NCBI RefSeq assembly: GCF_018613695.1 | Contig: NZ_JAGGPR010000005.1 | Span: forward strand, 927,571-991,570 | Source of the DNA: Arthrobacter sp. ISL-95 | GTDB lineage: Bacteria > Actinomycetota > Actinomycetes > Actinomycetales > Micrococcaceae | Length of the DNA stretch: 64,000 bases | Direction: 5' to 3' | Shown here: positions 26,323 to 34,161 of the stretch, one piece after another | Layout of the letters: each line of letters opens with the position of its first letter | Position numbering within the stretch: position 1 is the stretch's first letter | Program-made: the position numbers and the translations under genes | The notes under the pieces: model-generated | Database searches by the model: none | Seen by the model: only the letters and a program-made list of their open reading frames with translations | What the model was told of the DNA's origin: nothing

Positions 26323-27599
26323 AGTCTGTCCTTCAGGGTGGCGAGGCGTTCCGCGGCATCTTCGAGGACCTCGGTCTTCTTGCAGAAGGCGAATCTCAAC
26401 AGGCTGCGTGTGCGCTCAGCTCCTTCCGGATGGCAAAACACCGGGACCGGGATGGCTGCCACTCCAACGAGCCCCGGCAGGCGCCTGGCAAGGTCAACAG
26501 AGTCGAGGATGCCCAGGGGTGCTGTGTCCACGTTGATGAAGTAGGTGCCGCTGGGGTTGTACACGCCGAATCCGGCAGTGCGCAGGCCCTCGGAGAGGAT
26601 GTCGCGTTTGTGTCGGAGGGTAGCTGCGATGCCGGTATAGAACTCGTCAGGAAGGCCCAGGCCTACGGCGATGGCGCTCTGGAAGGGTGTGCCCGAGCTA
26701 TAGGTCAGGAACTGCTTCACGGTGCGGACGGCGGCCACCAGGTGTTCCGGTCCGGTGAGCCAGCCGATTTTCCAGCCGGTGAAGGAGAAGGTCTTACCTG
26801 CGGAGGAAATGGTGATGGTGCGTTCGCCGGCGCCGGGCAACGATGTGATGGGAAGGTGCGCTACACCGAAGGTGAGGTGCTCGTAAACTTCGTCGCTGAC
26901 AATGAAGGCACCGTACTTTGCAGCCAGTTCCACAATCCTGGCCAGGACGGGTTCCGGGAAAACGGCGCCTGTGGGGTTGTGCGGATTGTTCAGAAGGACA
27001 ATTTTAGTGCGGCTGCTGAAGGAGTTTTCCAAATTCGTGAGGTCGGGAAGGAATTCCGGGGCCAGCAGGGGAGCAGTGATGTGCTTGGCTCCGGCCATGC
27101 CGATGATGGCGCCGTAGGAATCGTAGAAGGGCTCGAAGGTCAGGACTTCGTCGCCGGGTTGGATGAAGGCTAGCAGCGTGGCTGCTATTGCCTCTGTGGC
27201 CCCCGTCGTGACAAGGACTTCAGTGTCCGGATCAGGATTCAGACCGTAGAAGCGTTGCTGGTGTGCGGCAATAGCCTCCCTGAGTGCGGGAACGCCTTTG
27301 CCGGGCGCATATTGGTTGGCGCCGGCTGCGATTGCAGACCGGGCCGCGGCCTTGATCTCTGCCGGGCCGTCTTCGTCGGGAAACCCCTGACCGAGGTTGA
27401 TGGCACCGGTGGACAACGCCAAGGTAGTCATTTCCTCAAAGATTGTTACCCCCAGGCTTCCTTCGGGGGAGAGCAGATTGGCTCCTGTGGCGGCCCGCTG
27501 CCATGGTGCCGGCCCGGTGTCTCCGCGGGTGCCGGCGCTCATGTCGTCGGCGCTCATGTCAAAGGAGGGGCTGCTGCCTGCGGATGCCATGTGAGCCAT
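26319..27599 (-). CDS. Class I/II PLP-dependent aminotransferase
   Basis: Fold-type I aminotransferase of 426 residues. Motifs: GQGFPDEDGP near the N-terminus, NNPHNPTGAVF, SDEVYEHLTF and the PLP lysine in SSAGKTFSFTGWKIGW. It resembles the group annotated as N-succinyldiaminopimelate aminotransferase DapC or kynurenine/methionine aminotransferases; the sequence does not settle the amino donor. About 45 low-similarity residues precede the domain, so a downstream Met may be the real start. The terminal CTC-TGA overlaps the proposed CTG start of the next gene. It is divergent from coaD with a 35-base gap. Confidence 0.88.
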   Translation of the reverse strand: MAHMASAGSSPSFDMSADDMSAGTRGDTGPAPWQRAATGANLLSPEGSLGVTIFEEMTTLALSTGAINLGQGFPDEDGPAEIKAAARSAIAAGANQYAPGKGVPALREAIAAHQQRFYGLNPDPDTEVLVTTGATEAIAATLLAFIQPGDEVLTFEPFYDSYGAIIGMAGAKHITAPLLAPEFLPDLTNLENSFSSRTKIVLLNNPHNPTGAVFPEPVLARIVELAAKYGAFIVSDEVYEHLTFGVAHLPITSLPGAGERTITISSAGKTFSFTGWKIGWLTGPEHLVAAVRTVKQFLTYSSGTPFQSAIAVGLGLPDEFYTGIAATLRHKRDILSEGLRTAGFGVYNPSGTYFINVDTAPLGILDSVDLARRLPGLVGVAAIPVPVFCHPEGAERTRSLLRFAFCKKTEVLEDAAERLATLKDRL

Positions 27600-27634
27600 G
27601 GTATCCCGGCAAAGTCATGGGGTAGGTTCGTCTC

Positions 27635-28135
27635 ATGAGACGCGCGGTATGCCCTGGATCCTTTGACCCCATCCACAACGGACATCTCGAAGTCATCGCC
27701 CGGGCCGCCGGCCTGTTCGACGAAGTCATCGTGGCCGTGTCCACCAATTACGCCAAGAAGTACAGGTTCAGCCTTGAGGACCGCATGGAGATGGCCCGGG
27801 AGACGCTGGCCTCCTTACGCGGCATCATCGTCGAGCCCATGGGCGAGGGTCTGTTGGCTGAGTACTGCCGCCACCGGGGTGTTTCAGCCATAGTCAAAGG
27901 CCTGCGTTCATCATCAGATTTCGATTATGAGCTGCCCATGGCTACCATGAACCGCCAGTTGACCGGCGTCGAAACGGTCTTCCTGCCTGCGGAAGCACAT
28001 TACCTGCACCTTTCCTCCACCTTGATCAAAGAAATCAACGTCCTCGGTGGGGACATCTCCGATTTCGTCCCCAAATCGGTGCTGAAAAGGCTTCTCGCTG
28101 GCGAGCCGCCAACGGAACAGCCTCGCAAGGGGTAG
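27635..28135 (+). CDS. coaD: Phosphopantetheine adenylyltransferase CoaD
   Basis: Penultimate step of coenzyme A synthesis: adenylates 4'-phosphopantetheine. The 166-residue nucleotidyltransferase has GSFDPIHNGHLEV (the HxGH-type site), KGLRSSSDFDYELPMATMNR and the C-terminal LSSTLIKEIN. TAGGTT (27623-27628) ends six bases before the ATG, so the message may be leaderless; the -35 is poor. rsmD usually precedes coaD directly; here two minus-strand genes lie between. Confidence 0.95.
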   Translation: MRRAVCPGSFDPIHNGHLEVIARAAGLFDEVIVAVSTNYAKKYRFSLEDRMEMARETLASLRGIIVEPMGEGLLAEYCRHRGVSAIVKGLRSSSDFDYELPMATMNRQLTGVETVFLPAEAHYLHLSSTLIKEINVLGGDISDFVPKSVLKRLLAGEPPTEQPRKG

Positions 28136-28214
28136 GCTTGACGGGTACCTTGCGCCCTAGCGCAGAGTTCCCCAAGCTGAAACCACTGCGCATTTACCTG
28201 TGCCCGGCGTCGGT

Positions 28215-28244
28215 TTGAGTCCTCAAGCGTGATCAGGCTAAGAT
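28215..28244 (+). promoter_or_regulatory. Promoter of the DUF177-rpmF-rnc-mutM group
   Basis: TTGAGT (28215-28220), an 18-base spacer and TAAGAT (28239-28244), 33 bases before the proposed start of the first gene. The four genes downstream are closely spaced on one strand. Confidence 0.6.
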
Positions 28245-28277
28245 GGTACGTCGGTCATATGTTCTACAGGAGTTCTC

Positions 28278-28829
28278 ATTAAGCGAGATGCAAGTTCGCC
28301 CTTGGCGCTGGTAGTCAAGGACCTTGGACGTAGTCCAGGGACCATGCGGACACTCAACGAGCATGTACCTGCGCCAAGTGACCTTGGTGTGGCGCTCATT
28401 GGCGTAAAGGAAGGCTCGGATATCGAGCTGGATCTTCGTCTTGAGGCCGTACACGAAGGAATTCTGGTATCCGGAACCGTAGACGTCGAAGTAACCGGCG
28501 AATGCGGTCGATGCCTGGATCCCCTTGCGTATGACCTTGAGGTCAATGTGCAAGAACTTTTCTTCTATGAAGGTGTTGAGCTTTCAGGCGAAGAAGACGA
28601 TGAAGAGCAACGTCGAGTCGAGTACGATCTGATCGATCTTGAGCCGGTGTTGCGGGACGCAGTTGTCACTATGCTGCCGTTCCAGCCGGTGTGCCGGGAA
28701 GACTGCCAGGGCCTGTGTTCCGAATGCGGAGCGCGCCTGGAAGACGAGCCGGGGCACCACCACGAGGTCATTGACCCTCGCTGGGCTGCCCTAGCTGATC
28801 TGGCTAAGACTGACCGGCAAACCGATTAG
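28278..28829 (+). CDS. YceD/DUF177 family protein, likely ATT start
   Basis: A 183-residue acidic protein of the DUF177 family, always linked to rpmF; it is implicated in 23S rRNA or L32-associated ribosome biogenesis, with mechanism unclear. Cysteines cluster in GECGRCLDP and CREDCQGLCSECG, suggesting a metal site. The first standard start is TTG 28302, but family-like residues KRDASSPLALVV lie before it, and the only well-placed codon is ATT 28278, with AGGAG ending five bases upstream (28268-28272). The rest of the protein is unaffected if TTG is used. It heads the rpmF-rnc-mutM transcript. Confidence 0.85.
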   Translation: MKRDASSPLALVVKDLGRSPGTMRTLNEHVPAPSDLGVALIGVKEGSDIELDLRLEAVHEGILVSGTVDVEVTGECGRCLDPLAYDLEVNVQELFFYEGVELSGEEDDEEQRRVEYDLIDLEPVLRDAVVTMLPFQPVCREDCQGLCSECGARLEDEPGHHHEVIDPRWAALADLAKTDRQTD

Positions 28830-28862
28830 TAAGTGTTCGTCTAAGAGAGAAATGAGATAGCC

Positions 28863-29066
28863 GTGGCTGTTCCCAAGCGGAAAATGTCTCGCGCAAATAC
28901 ACGCGCCCGCCGTGCCCAGTGGAAGGCAACTGCCCCCAACTTGGTCAAGACCATCGAAAACGGTCAGGTTACTTACAGCCTGCCGCACCAGGCAAAGGTC
29001 GTTACTGACTCTGCCGGCACCGCGCTGTTCCTTGAATACAAGGGCCGCAAGGTCGCAGACGCCTAA
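28863..29066 (+). CDS. rpmF: 50S ribosomal protein L32
   Basis: A 67-residue basic ribosomal protein starting [21 protein letters not shown]. It has no cysteine, so it is the zinc-free (C-minus) form. GTG 28863 is preceded by GAGAAATGAGATAG. It lies between the DUF177 gene and rnc, the standard arrangement. Confidence 0.97.
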   Translation: MAVPKRKMSRANTRARRAQWKATAPNLVKTIENGQVTYSLPHQAKVVTDSAGTALFLEYKGRKVADA

Positions 29067-29089
29067 TCTGCCGTACAGGCTGACTAAGG

Positions 29090-29800
29090 ATGTCTTCAAC
29101 TGAAGAGCTTCTGAAGCGTCTCGGTGTCTCGATTGACACCGAGACGCTTCGTCTTGCTCTGACACATCGCTCATATGCGTATGAGAACGGCGGGATTCCC
29201 ACCAACGAGCGCCTTGAGTTCCTCGGCGACTCCATTCTGGGATTCTCCGTCACCGATTCTCTTTACCGTGAGAACCCCTCGCTACCCGAAGGCGAACTGG
29301 CCAAGCGACGTTCCGCCGTCGTTAGTACGCGTGCCCTGGCCGGAATCGGCCGGGAGATCGGCGTTGGCGAGTTCATTTACCTTGGGCAAGGCGAGAAGCT
29401 GACGGACGGCAAGAACAAGGCCTCCATCCTGGCTGACACCATGGAGGCCCTGATCGGCGCCACGTATCTCTCGAACGATATCGAGACAGCACGCCAACTG
29501 GTCATGCGCCTGGTGGGTCCGCTCCTGAAGGATGCCGGTGCACTTGGAGCAGGGACTGACTGGAAGACGAGCATCCAGGAGTTGACAGCGAGCCGCCAAT
29601 TGGGTGCTATCCACTATGCGGTGGAAGGCTCGGGGCCGGATCATGCCCGGACGTTTGAGGCTGTGCTGAATATTGGCGGTACACCCTACGGCCGGGGCTC
29701 GGGTCATTCCAAGAAAGAAGCGGAACAGGAAGCGGCCGCTGATGCTTGGCGTGCTCTGACCGCCTTGGATCCCTCCGCTGCCGGCCCTGCTTCTTCTTGA
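29090..29800 (+). CDS. rnc: Ribonuclease III
   Basis: Double-strand-specific endoribonuclease for rRNA and mRNA processing, 236 residues. The catalytic signature [14 protein letters not shown] is near residues 42-55, the second acidic site lies in [15 protein letters not shown], and a C-terminal dsRNA-binding domain covers about 160-230. The first 20 codons encode a perfect 16-bp RNA hairpin (29113-29150), a potential self-target: RNase III of E. coli and Streptomyces is known to limit its own mRNA by cleavage. The stop is eight bases before mutM. Confidence 0.96.
   Translation: MSSTEELLKRLGVSIDTETLRLALTHRSYAYENGGIPTNERLEFLGDSILGFSVTDSLYRENPSLPEGELAKRRSAVVSTRALAGIGREIGVGEFIYLGQGEKLTDGKNKASILADTMEALIGATYLSNDIETARQLVMRLVGPLLKDAGALGAGTDWKTSIQELTASRQLGAIHYAVEGSGPDHARTFEAVLNIGGTPYGRGSGHSKKEAEQEAAADAWRALTALDPSAAGPASS
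29113..29150 (+). promoter_or_regulatory. Perfect long hairpin in the rnc 5' coding region
   Basis: GAAGCGTCTCGGTGTC (29113-29128) is exactly complementary to GACACCGAGACGCTTC (29135-29150) with a six-base TCGATT loop; one more G-T pair extends the stem. It covers about codons 9-20 of rnc. A 16-bp GC-rich perfect helix so close to the start could be an RNase III substrate or reduce translation. Confidence 0.8.
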
Positions 29801-29807
29801 ACCCGCA

Positions 29808-30779
29808 ATGCCTGAACTTCCCGAAGTAGAGGTAGTCCGCCGGGGCTTGGCCCGTTGGGTCCGTGGACGGACCATCACCGGCGTGGAGGTTGTCGATCCG
29901 CGCTCCATCCGCAGGCACGTCCTCGGAACCGAAGACTTCATCGGGAATCTTGAACACGCCACGGTGATGGACGTGGTGCGGCGAGGCAAATTTCTCTGGA
30001 TGCCCCTTGCCATGTCCGGCTCGCCTGATCCTCACGTCGGAACCATCGGGGAGAACCTCCCGAAGGTGGCCCTGATGGCGCATCTGGGAATGAGCGGTCA
30101 ACTGCTGATGCAGGATCCCGATGTTGCGGACGAAAAGCACCTTAAAGTCAGGATCAGGCTCAGCCCCGTTGCCGATATGCCGGAGCAACTGCGGTTTGTT
30201 GATCAGAGGATTTTCGGCGGCCTGTTCGTGACGTCCATGGTGCCAACGGTCGACGGCGGCCCTGGAGGCCTGGGCGAAACGCCGCTGCCGGAGATCGCCG
30301 AGGAAGCATCCCACATTGCCAGGGATCCAATGGACCCCTTCTTCTCGTTCGACGCGTTTTACCGGAAGATCAAAGGCCGCAAGACAGGTTTGAAGCGTGC
30401 GCTGCTGGATCAGTCGGTAATTTCCGGCATCGGCAACATTTATGCCGATGAAGCCTTATGGCGTGCCCGCCTCCACTATGCCAGAGCCACGGACACCCTT
30501 CGAAGGGCAGATGCCGAGCGGTTGGTTGAGGCAGTGAAGGACGTCATGAACGCTGCCCTTGACGCCGGAGGGACAAGTTTCGACTCCCTCTACGTCAACG
30601 TTAACGGTGATTCGGGGTACTTTGCCCGGTCACTGAATGCCTACGGACGTGCTGGTGAACTCTGCGGCCGCTGCGAGGCAAAAGGACTTCGCAGCATCAT
30701 GAAGCGGGAACAGTTCATGAACCGTTCCTCTTATACCTGCCCGGTGTGCCAACCGCGGCCACGGAATGGACGTTGGTAG
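29808..30779 (+). CDS. mutM: Formamidopyrimidine-DNA glycosylase MutM
   Basis: Base-excision repair glycosylase/lyase removing 8-oxoguanine and formamidopyrimidines. The N-terminal [13 protein letters not shown] holds the catalytic Pro and Glu exposed after Met removal. [20 protein letters not shown] is the H2TH region, and the C-terminal zinc finger has CGRCEAKG and CPVCQ. At 323 residues it is slightly longer than E. coli MutM because of an insert around VADMPEQLR and [13 protein letters not shown]. In many actinobacteria smc follows directly; here 8.6 kb of other genes intervene. Confidence 0.95.
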   Translation: MPELPEVEVVRRGLARWVRGRTITGVEVVDPRSIRRHVLGTEDFIGNLEHATVMDVVRRGKFLWMPLAMSGSPDPHVGTIGENLPKVALMAHLGMSGQLLMQDPDVADEKHLKVRIRLSPVADMPEQLRFVDQRIFGGLFVTSMVPTVDGGPGGLGETPLPEIAEEASHIARDPMDPFFSFDAFYRKIKGRKTGLKRALLDQSVISGIGNIYADEALWRARLHYARATDTLRRADAERLVEAVKDVMNAALDAGGTSFDSLYVNVNGDSGYFARSLNAYGRAGELCGRCEAKGLRSIMKREQFMNRSSYTCPVCQPRPRNGRW

Positions 30780-30959
30780 GCCCAAAACTGTTCCGGAATC
30801 GGGGTGGCAATGGCAGACTGTCCCCATGGACAGCTTGGCGCTTCGAATCGCCATCGCAAGGATGAACGCCACCACAATGCGGGTGGCGTCAGTTCTACCC
30901 GCGGTGTTTTTTGAAACGACCTGCCAACCTTTTAGCAACCCGGCCACTCCGGATATGCC

Positions 30960-31700
30960 ATGATGGCGCGGCGGCTGGTCCTTGCAGGCATCTGCCTCGC
31001 TGTACTGATCGCCGCCGTCGCCATAATTCTAGACCAGATGGCCGGGAAATCAGGGCCTTCAGCCGCGCAAAGCACATCCACATCCGCTCCGAGTGCGGGC
31101 TCCAATACGTCCTCTTCAGGGGGAGCGAGCCCCGGCGGCGCCGGCGATGCCCCGTCCGGCAGCCCGACGTCGGGCAGCCCAGCGTCCGGAACCGAAGGCA
31201 CCGAAGGCAGCGGCAGCGGAAATGGCAGCGCGGGCACCAGCGGTGACGGCCCGGCTACGGCGAAACCGCTGGAAGTCCTGCCACCGGTAACGGCCACCCC
31301 CACCGGTTTGCCCGAACCCTCTGCCCCCGCGCCATTGATTACGGGCTCCTTGCCTCAGCCGGGCAGCGCTACAGGTGAAGTGGTGGACGGTTGGCCGGGG
31401 GGAGTGCTGACCTTGCCCGAAGGTACCACCATCGGGTCCACGTCAGTCTCAACGTCCGGTGGTGTCCTCCAGGTTGCCGCGGATGGCATCATTGCCAAAC
31501 CACAAGCCGAGGTATTGGCCTCTTTCCGCCAGTCGTTGGTCTCCCATGGGTTCTGGTCCGAGGCGGCGCCGGCTGCGGACGGAGCCATGGCCGAACGATT
31601 CGTCCGAGGCCCGGATACGGTCACGGTTTCGGTGACCACTACAGGTACCGGCAACTCACGCTTCCAACTTTTGGGCAGCCTCCGCACGGCGACGGACTAG
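30960..31700 (+). CDS. Membrane-anchored or secreted low-complexity protein, unknown function
   Basis: Not recognised. The 246-residue product has an N-terminal hydrophobic helix (LVLAGICLAVLIAAVAIIL, residues 6-24) that is either an anchor or an uncleaved signal. A Ser/Gly/Pro/Thr-rich linker to about residue 125 follows, typical of extracytoplasmic spacers. A folded C-terminal part (about 135-245) includes GVLTLPEGTTIGSTSVS and a DTVTVSVTTTGTGNSRFQLLG end. ATG 30960 or 30963 could be the start. It sits first in a three-gene same-strand group with an MFS transporter and a propeller-like protein. Confidence 0.7.
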   Translation: MMARRLVLAGICLAVLIAAVAIILDQMAGKSGPSAAQSTSTSAPSAGSNTSSSGGASPGGAGDAPSGSPTSGSPASGTEGTEGSGSGNGSAGTSGDGPATAKPLEVLPPVTATPTGLPEPSAPAPLITGSLPQPGSATGEVVDGWPGGVLTLPEGTTIGSTSVSTSGGVLQVAADGIIAKPQAEVLASFRQSLVSHGFWSEAAPAADGAMAERFVRGPDTVTVSVTTTGTGNSRFQLLGSLRTATD

Positions 31701-31708
31701 GGGCAGAG

Positions 31709-33022
31709 ATGTACATTTCACTCTCGGACCGCGGAAAACGGGACAAGCCGGGGGGAACACGAACGGCACTATCGAGCGAAGTGCCGTTCCGTTTGTCCCC
31801 GGTCATACTGTGGTTGGGGATTGTGAGTATGGTGACCGATGTTTCCTCGGAATCAGTCACCGCGATCCTGCCGTTGTATGTGACCGGATTCCTCGGCCTG
31901 TCCACCATTGCCTTCGGATTCATTGACGGAATCAACCAAGGTGCCAGCGCGATTGTCAGAATCGCTGCCGGCTGGGCTGCTGACCGCAGCGGCCACCCCC
32001 AACGGATAGCATTGGCCGGCTACGGCTTATCGATGCTCGCCAGGATCGGTTTCCTCCTCGCTGGAGGGTTTTGGGCCATTGCGGCGATAGTCACCGGCGA
32101 CAGGATCGGCAAGGGCATTCGCACGGCTCCCCGGGACGCCCTTATCTCAGTGTCTGCACAGCCTGAACACCTTGCCCGCTCTTTTGGCGTTCATCGGATG
32201 TTGGACAATATTGGCGCCGCGGCCGGGCCGTTGATTGCCTTCTTCGTGTTGCTCGTGATCCCCAACGGTTTCAGCACGGTGTTTGTAGTGTCCCTGGCAT
32301 TCGCCGTGATTGGCGTAGCCGTCCTTGCCTTGGTGGTGCCGGATATCCAGGCACGTGGCCTACACGGCACGGAGGACGGCGAGGGCCGGCGTTTGTTCGC
32401 TTTTTCCTGGAGCCACCTGAAGGAACCGGGGCTGGGCAAGCTGCTGATTGCTGCGGGTCTCCTGGGATTGGTCACCATTGGCGACGGGTTCATTTACCTG
32501 GTGTTGCAGGCGCGGGATTCCTTTGCTGTCCAGTGGTTTCCGCTGTTGTTCGTAGGCACCAATGCGGTGTTCCTGGCGTTCGCCATTCCGCTGGGCCGGC
32601 TCGCGGACCGGGTAGGTAAAATCCCGGTGTTCGTGGGTGGACATATCGCATTGCTGGCAACGTATCTCCTTGCGGCAGCACCTTTCGGAGGGCTGTGGGC
32701 GACCATAGGCTGCCTGATCCTTCTTGGGGCGTTTTACGCAGCCACCGACGGCGTCCTGGCCGCGCTGGCCAGCCAACTGACGCCGTCAGGCAAGCTTGCC
32801 ACGGGTATCGCGTCTGCGCAGACTGTGGTGGCCCTTAGTCGGATGATGGCATCGGCAGGTTTTGGTGTCCTCTGGTATGCAGTTGGTGCACCAACGGCCA
32901 TGCTGGTGGCGGGTGGGCTGCTGGCCTGCGCTGTTGTGGCGGTCTTGTTCATCCTGCGTGGCGCCCGGGTTGCCCCGGCAGCGGACTTGAGTGACTCCAA
33001 TGATGCGAGTCACGAGGCATGA
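31709..33022 (+). CDS. MFS transporter
   Basis: Major facilitator permease of 437 residues with roughly 12 hydrophobic segments. The loop 2-3 region GWAADRSGHPQRIALAGYGLS is the family signature, repeated in the second half as GRLADRVGKIPVFVGGH. RIGKGIRTAPRDALIS after helix 4 is characteristic of one MFS branch. Substrate unknown. ATG 31709 is eight bases after the previous stop; a much longer upstream frame is overlap with the neighbour. Its stop overlaps the next gene's ATG by four bases. Confidence 0.85.
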   Translation: MYISLSDRGKRDKPGGTRTALSSEVPFRLSPVILWLGIVSMVTDVSSESVTAILPLYVTGFLGLSTIAFGFIDGINQGASAIVRIAAGWAADRSGHPQRIALAGYGLSMLARIGFLLAGGFWAIAAIVTGDRIGKGIRTAPRDALISVSAQPEHLARSFGVHRMLDNIGAAAGPLIAFFVLLVIPNGFSTVFVVSLAFAVIGVAVLALVVPDIQARGLHGTEDGEGRRLFAFSWSHLKEPGLGKLLIAAGLLGLVTIGDGFIYLVLQARDSFAVQWFPLLFVGTNAVFLAFAIPLGRLADRVGKIPVFVGGHIALLATYLLAAAPFGGLWATIGCLILLGAFYAATDGVLAALASQLTPSGKLATGIASAQTVVALSRMMASAGFGVLWYAVGAPTAMLVAGGLLACAVVAVLFILRGARVAPAADLSDSNDASHEA

Positions 33023-34047
33023 GCGGCGTGCTCGCTGGAAGTAAGCTGCGGTGGGCTGCCCTCCTTGCCGTCACGGCTCTTGTCCTGGTTGCGGCCGGTA
33101 TCTACGCTGTGGGGGCTTACCAGCGTTTCGAAGAGAGCCGAACTGCGGCTTCGTCGGTAGGCGTCACGACGAACCAGCCGCTTCCAGCCGGCTCGTTCAT
33201 CCTCTTCCGGAACACAGCGTCGGGCCAGGGCTATGGCAATGCCGCCACTGTTCCGTTGGCGGCTCCCGGCGGCTCCCGGGCCGTCAGTGGGCAGGAATGC
33301 GATCGCGTTTATGGAACACCGGACAAAATGGTGTGCCTGAAAACAAACAGGGGGCTGGTGACGGCGTTTGAGGCCGCCGTTTTGGACCGCAACTGGGAGC
33401 AGCAACGGGCATGGCCGGTCCCGGGAATACCCAGCAGGACCCGCATCAGCGCGGACGGGTCCCTGATTGCCACCACGGTGTTCGTCTCCGGCCACTCTTA
33501 TGCCGCTGCCGGTTTTTCCACGGCCACCGAGATCAAGCTCCAGGACGGCACATCCGGGAATCTCGAGGACTTCGCCTTGATGGTGAACGGTGAGCGGCTT
33601 CTTACGACAGACAGGAACATTTGGGGTGTGACGTTCGCTCCCGGCCAGAGTGATGTCTTCTACGCAACGGCCGCTTCCTCCGGCCGGATCTGGCTGGTTC
33701 GGGGGAGCTTGTCCGCGAAGACCCTCACCGCTATTCACGACAATGTGGAGTGTCCGTCCATCTCGCCTGACGGTACAAGGATTGCGTATAAGAAGAACGA
33801 CGGCGGGGCGCTGACAGCTCACTGGAACGTCGCTGTGCTGGACCTCGCTACGGGACAGGAAAGCGTGCTTGCCGAGAAGCGCAGTGTCGATGACCAGATC
33901 GAATGGCTGGATAACCAAAACCTTCTGTACGGCTTAGCTGACGAAACCACCGACGGAGATAGCAACATCTGGAAGCTGGGAACCGTACCCGGTTCCCAGC
34001 CCAGCCTGTTCATCTCCCACGCGTGGTCGCCCAGCGTCGTTCGTTGA
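33019..34047 (+). CDS. TolB/WD40-like beta-propeller protein, membrane-anchored
   Basis: A 342-residue protein with one N-terminal transmembrane helix (ALLAVTALVLVAAGIYAVGAY, about 13-33) and an extracytoplasmic part with repeated blade-like elements: ISADGSLIATTVFV, VECPSISPDGTRIAYKK and WNVAVLDLATGQESVL. The SPDGTRIAY pattern is typical of TolB/PD40 propellers. Specific function is not recognised. It is translationally coupled to the MFS gene (ATGA), suggesting the two act together, perhaps in sensing or assembling an exported compound. The large secreted protein gene converges on it. Confidence 0.72.
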   Translation: MSGVLAGSKLRWAALLAVTALVLVAAGIYAVGAYQRFEESRTAASSVGVTTNQPLPAGSFILFRNTASGQGYGNAATVPLAAPGGSRAVSGQECDRVYGTPDKMVCLKTNRGLVTAFEAAVLDRNWEQQRAWPVPGIPSRTRISADGSLIATTVFVSGHSYAAAGFSTATEIKLQDGTSGNLEDFALMVNGERLLTTDRNIWGVTFAPGQSDVFYATAASSGRIWLVRGSLSAKTLTAIHDNVECPSISPDGTRIAYKKNDGGALTAHWNVAVLDLATGQESVLAEKRSVDDQIEWLDNQNLLYGLADETTDGDSNIWKLGTVPGSQPSLFISHAWSPSVVR

Positions 34048-34094
34048 AGGTATCCGCGAAAAGTACTCCGTATCAGAATTGGCTCGCACATGGG

Positions 34095-34139
34095 TCCGCT
34101 GGCGCCCGGCCCGGAGTTCGGGGGTCGGACACCAGCGGA
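34095..34139. terminator. Inverted repeat between convergent genes
   Basis: TCCGCTGG (34095-34102) and CCAGCGGA (34132-34139) are complementary and flank a GC-rich loop. It lies in the 114-base gap between two converging genes; no T-run. Confidence 0.35.
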
Positions 34140-34161
34140 AGTAGTCCCATATATCTGACTG

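Noticed and set aside
26238..27173. 311-codon plus-strand frame opposite the aminotransferase
   Set aside because: Shadow of a well-supported PLP enzyme on the minus strand.
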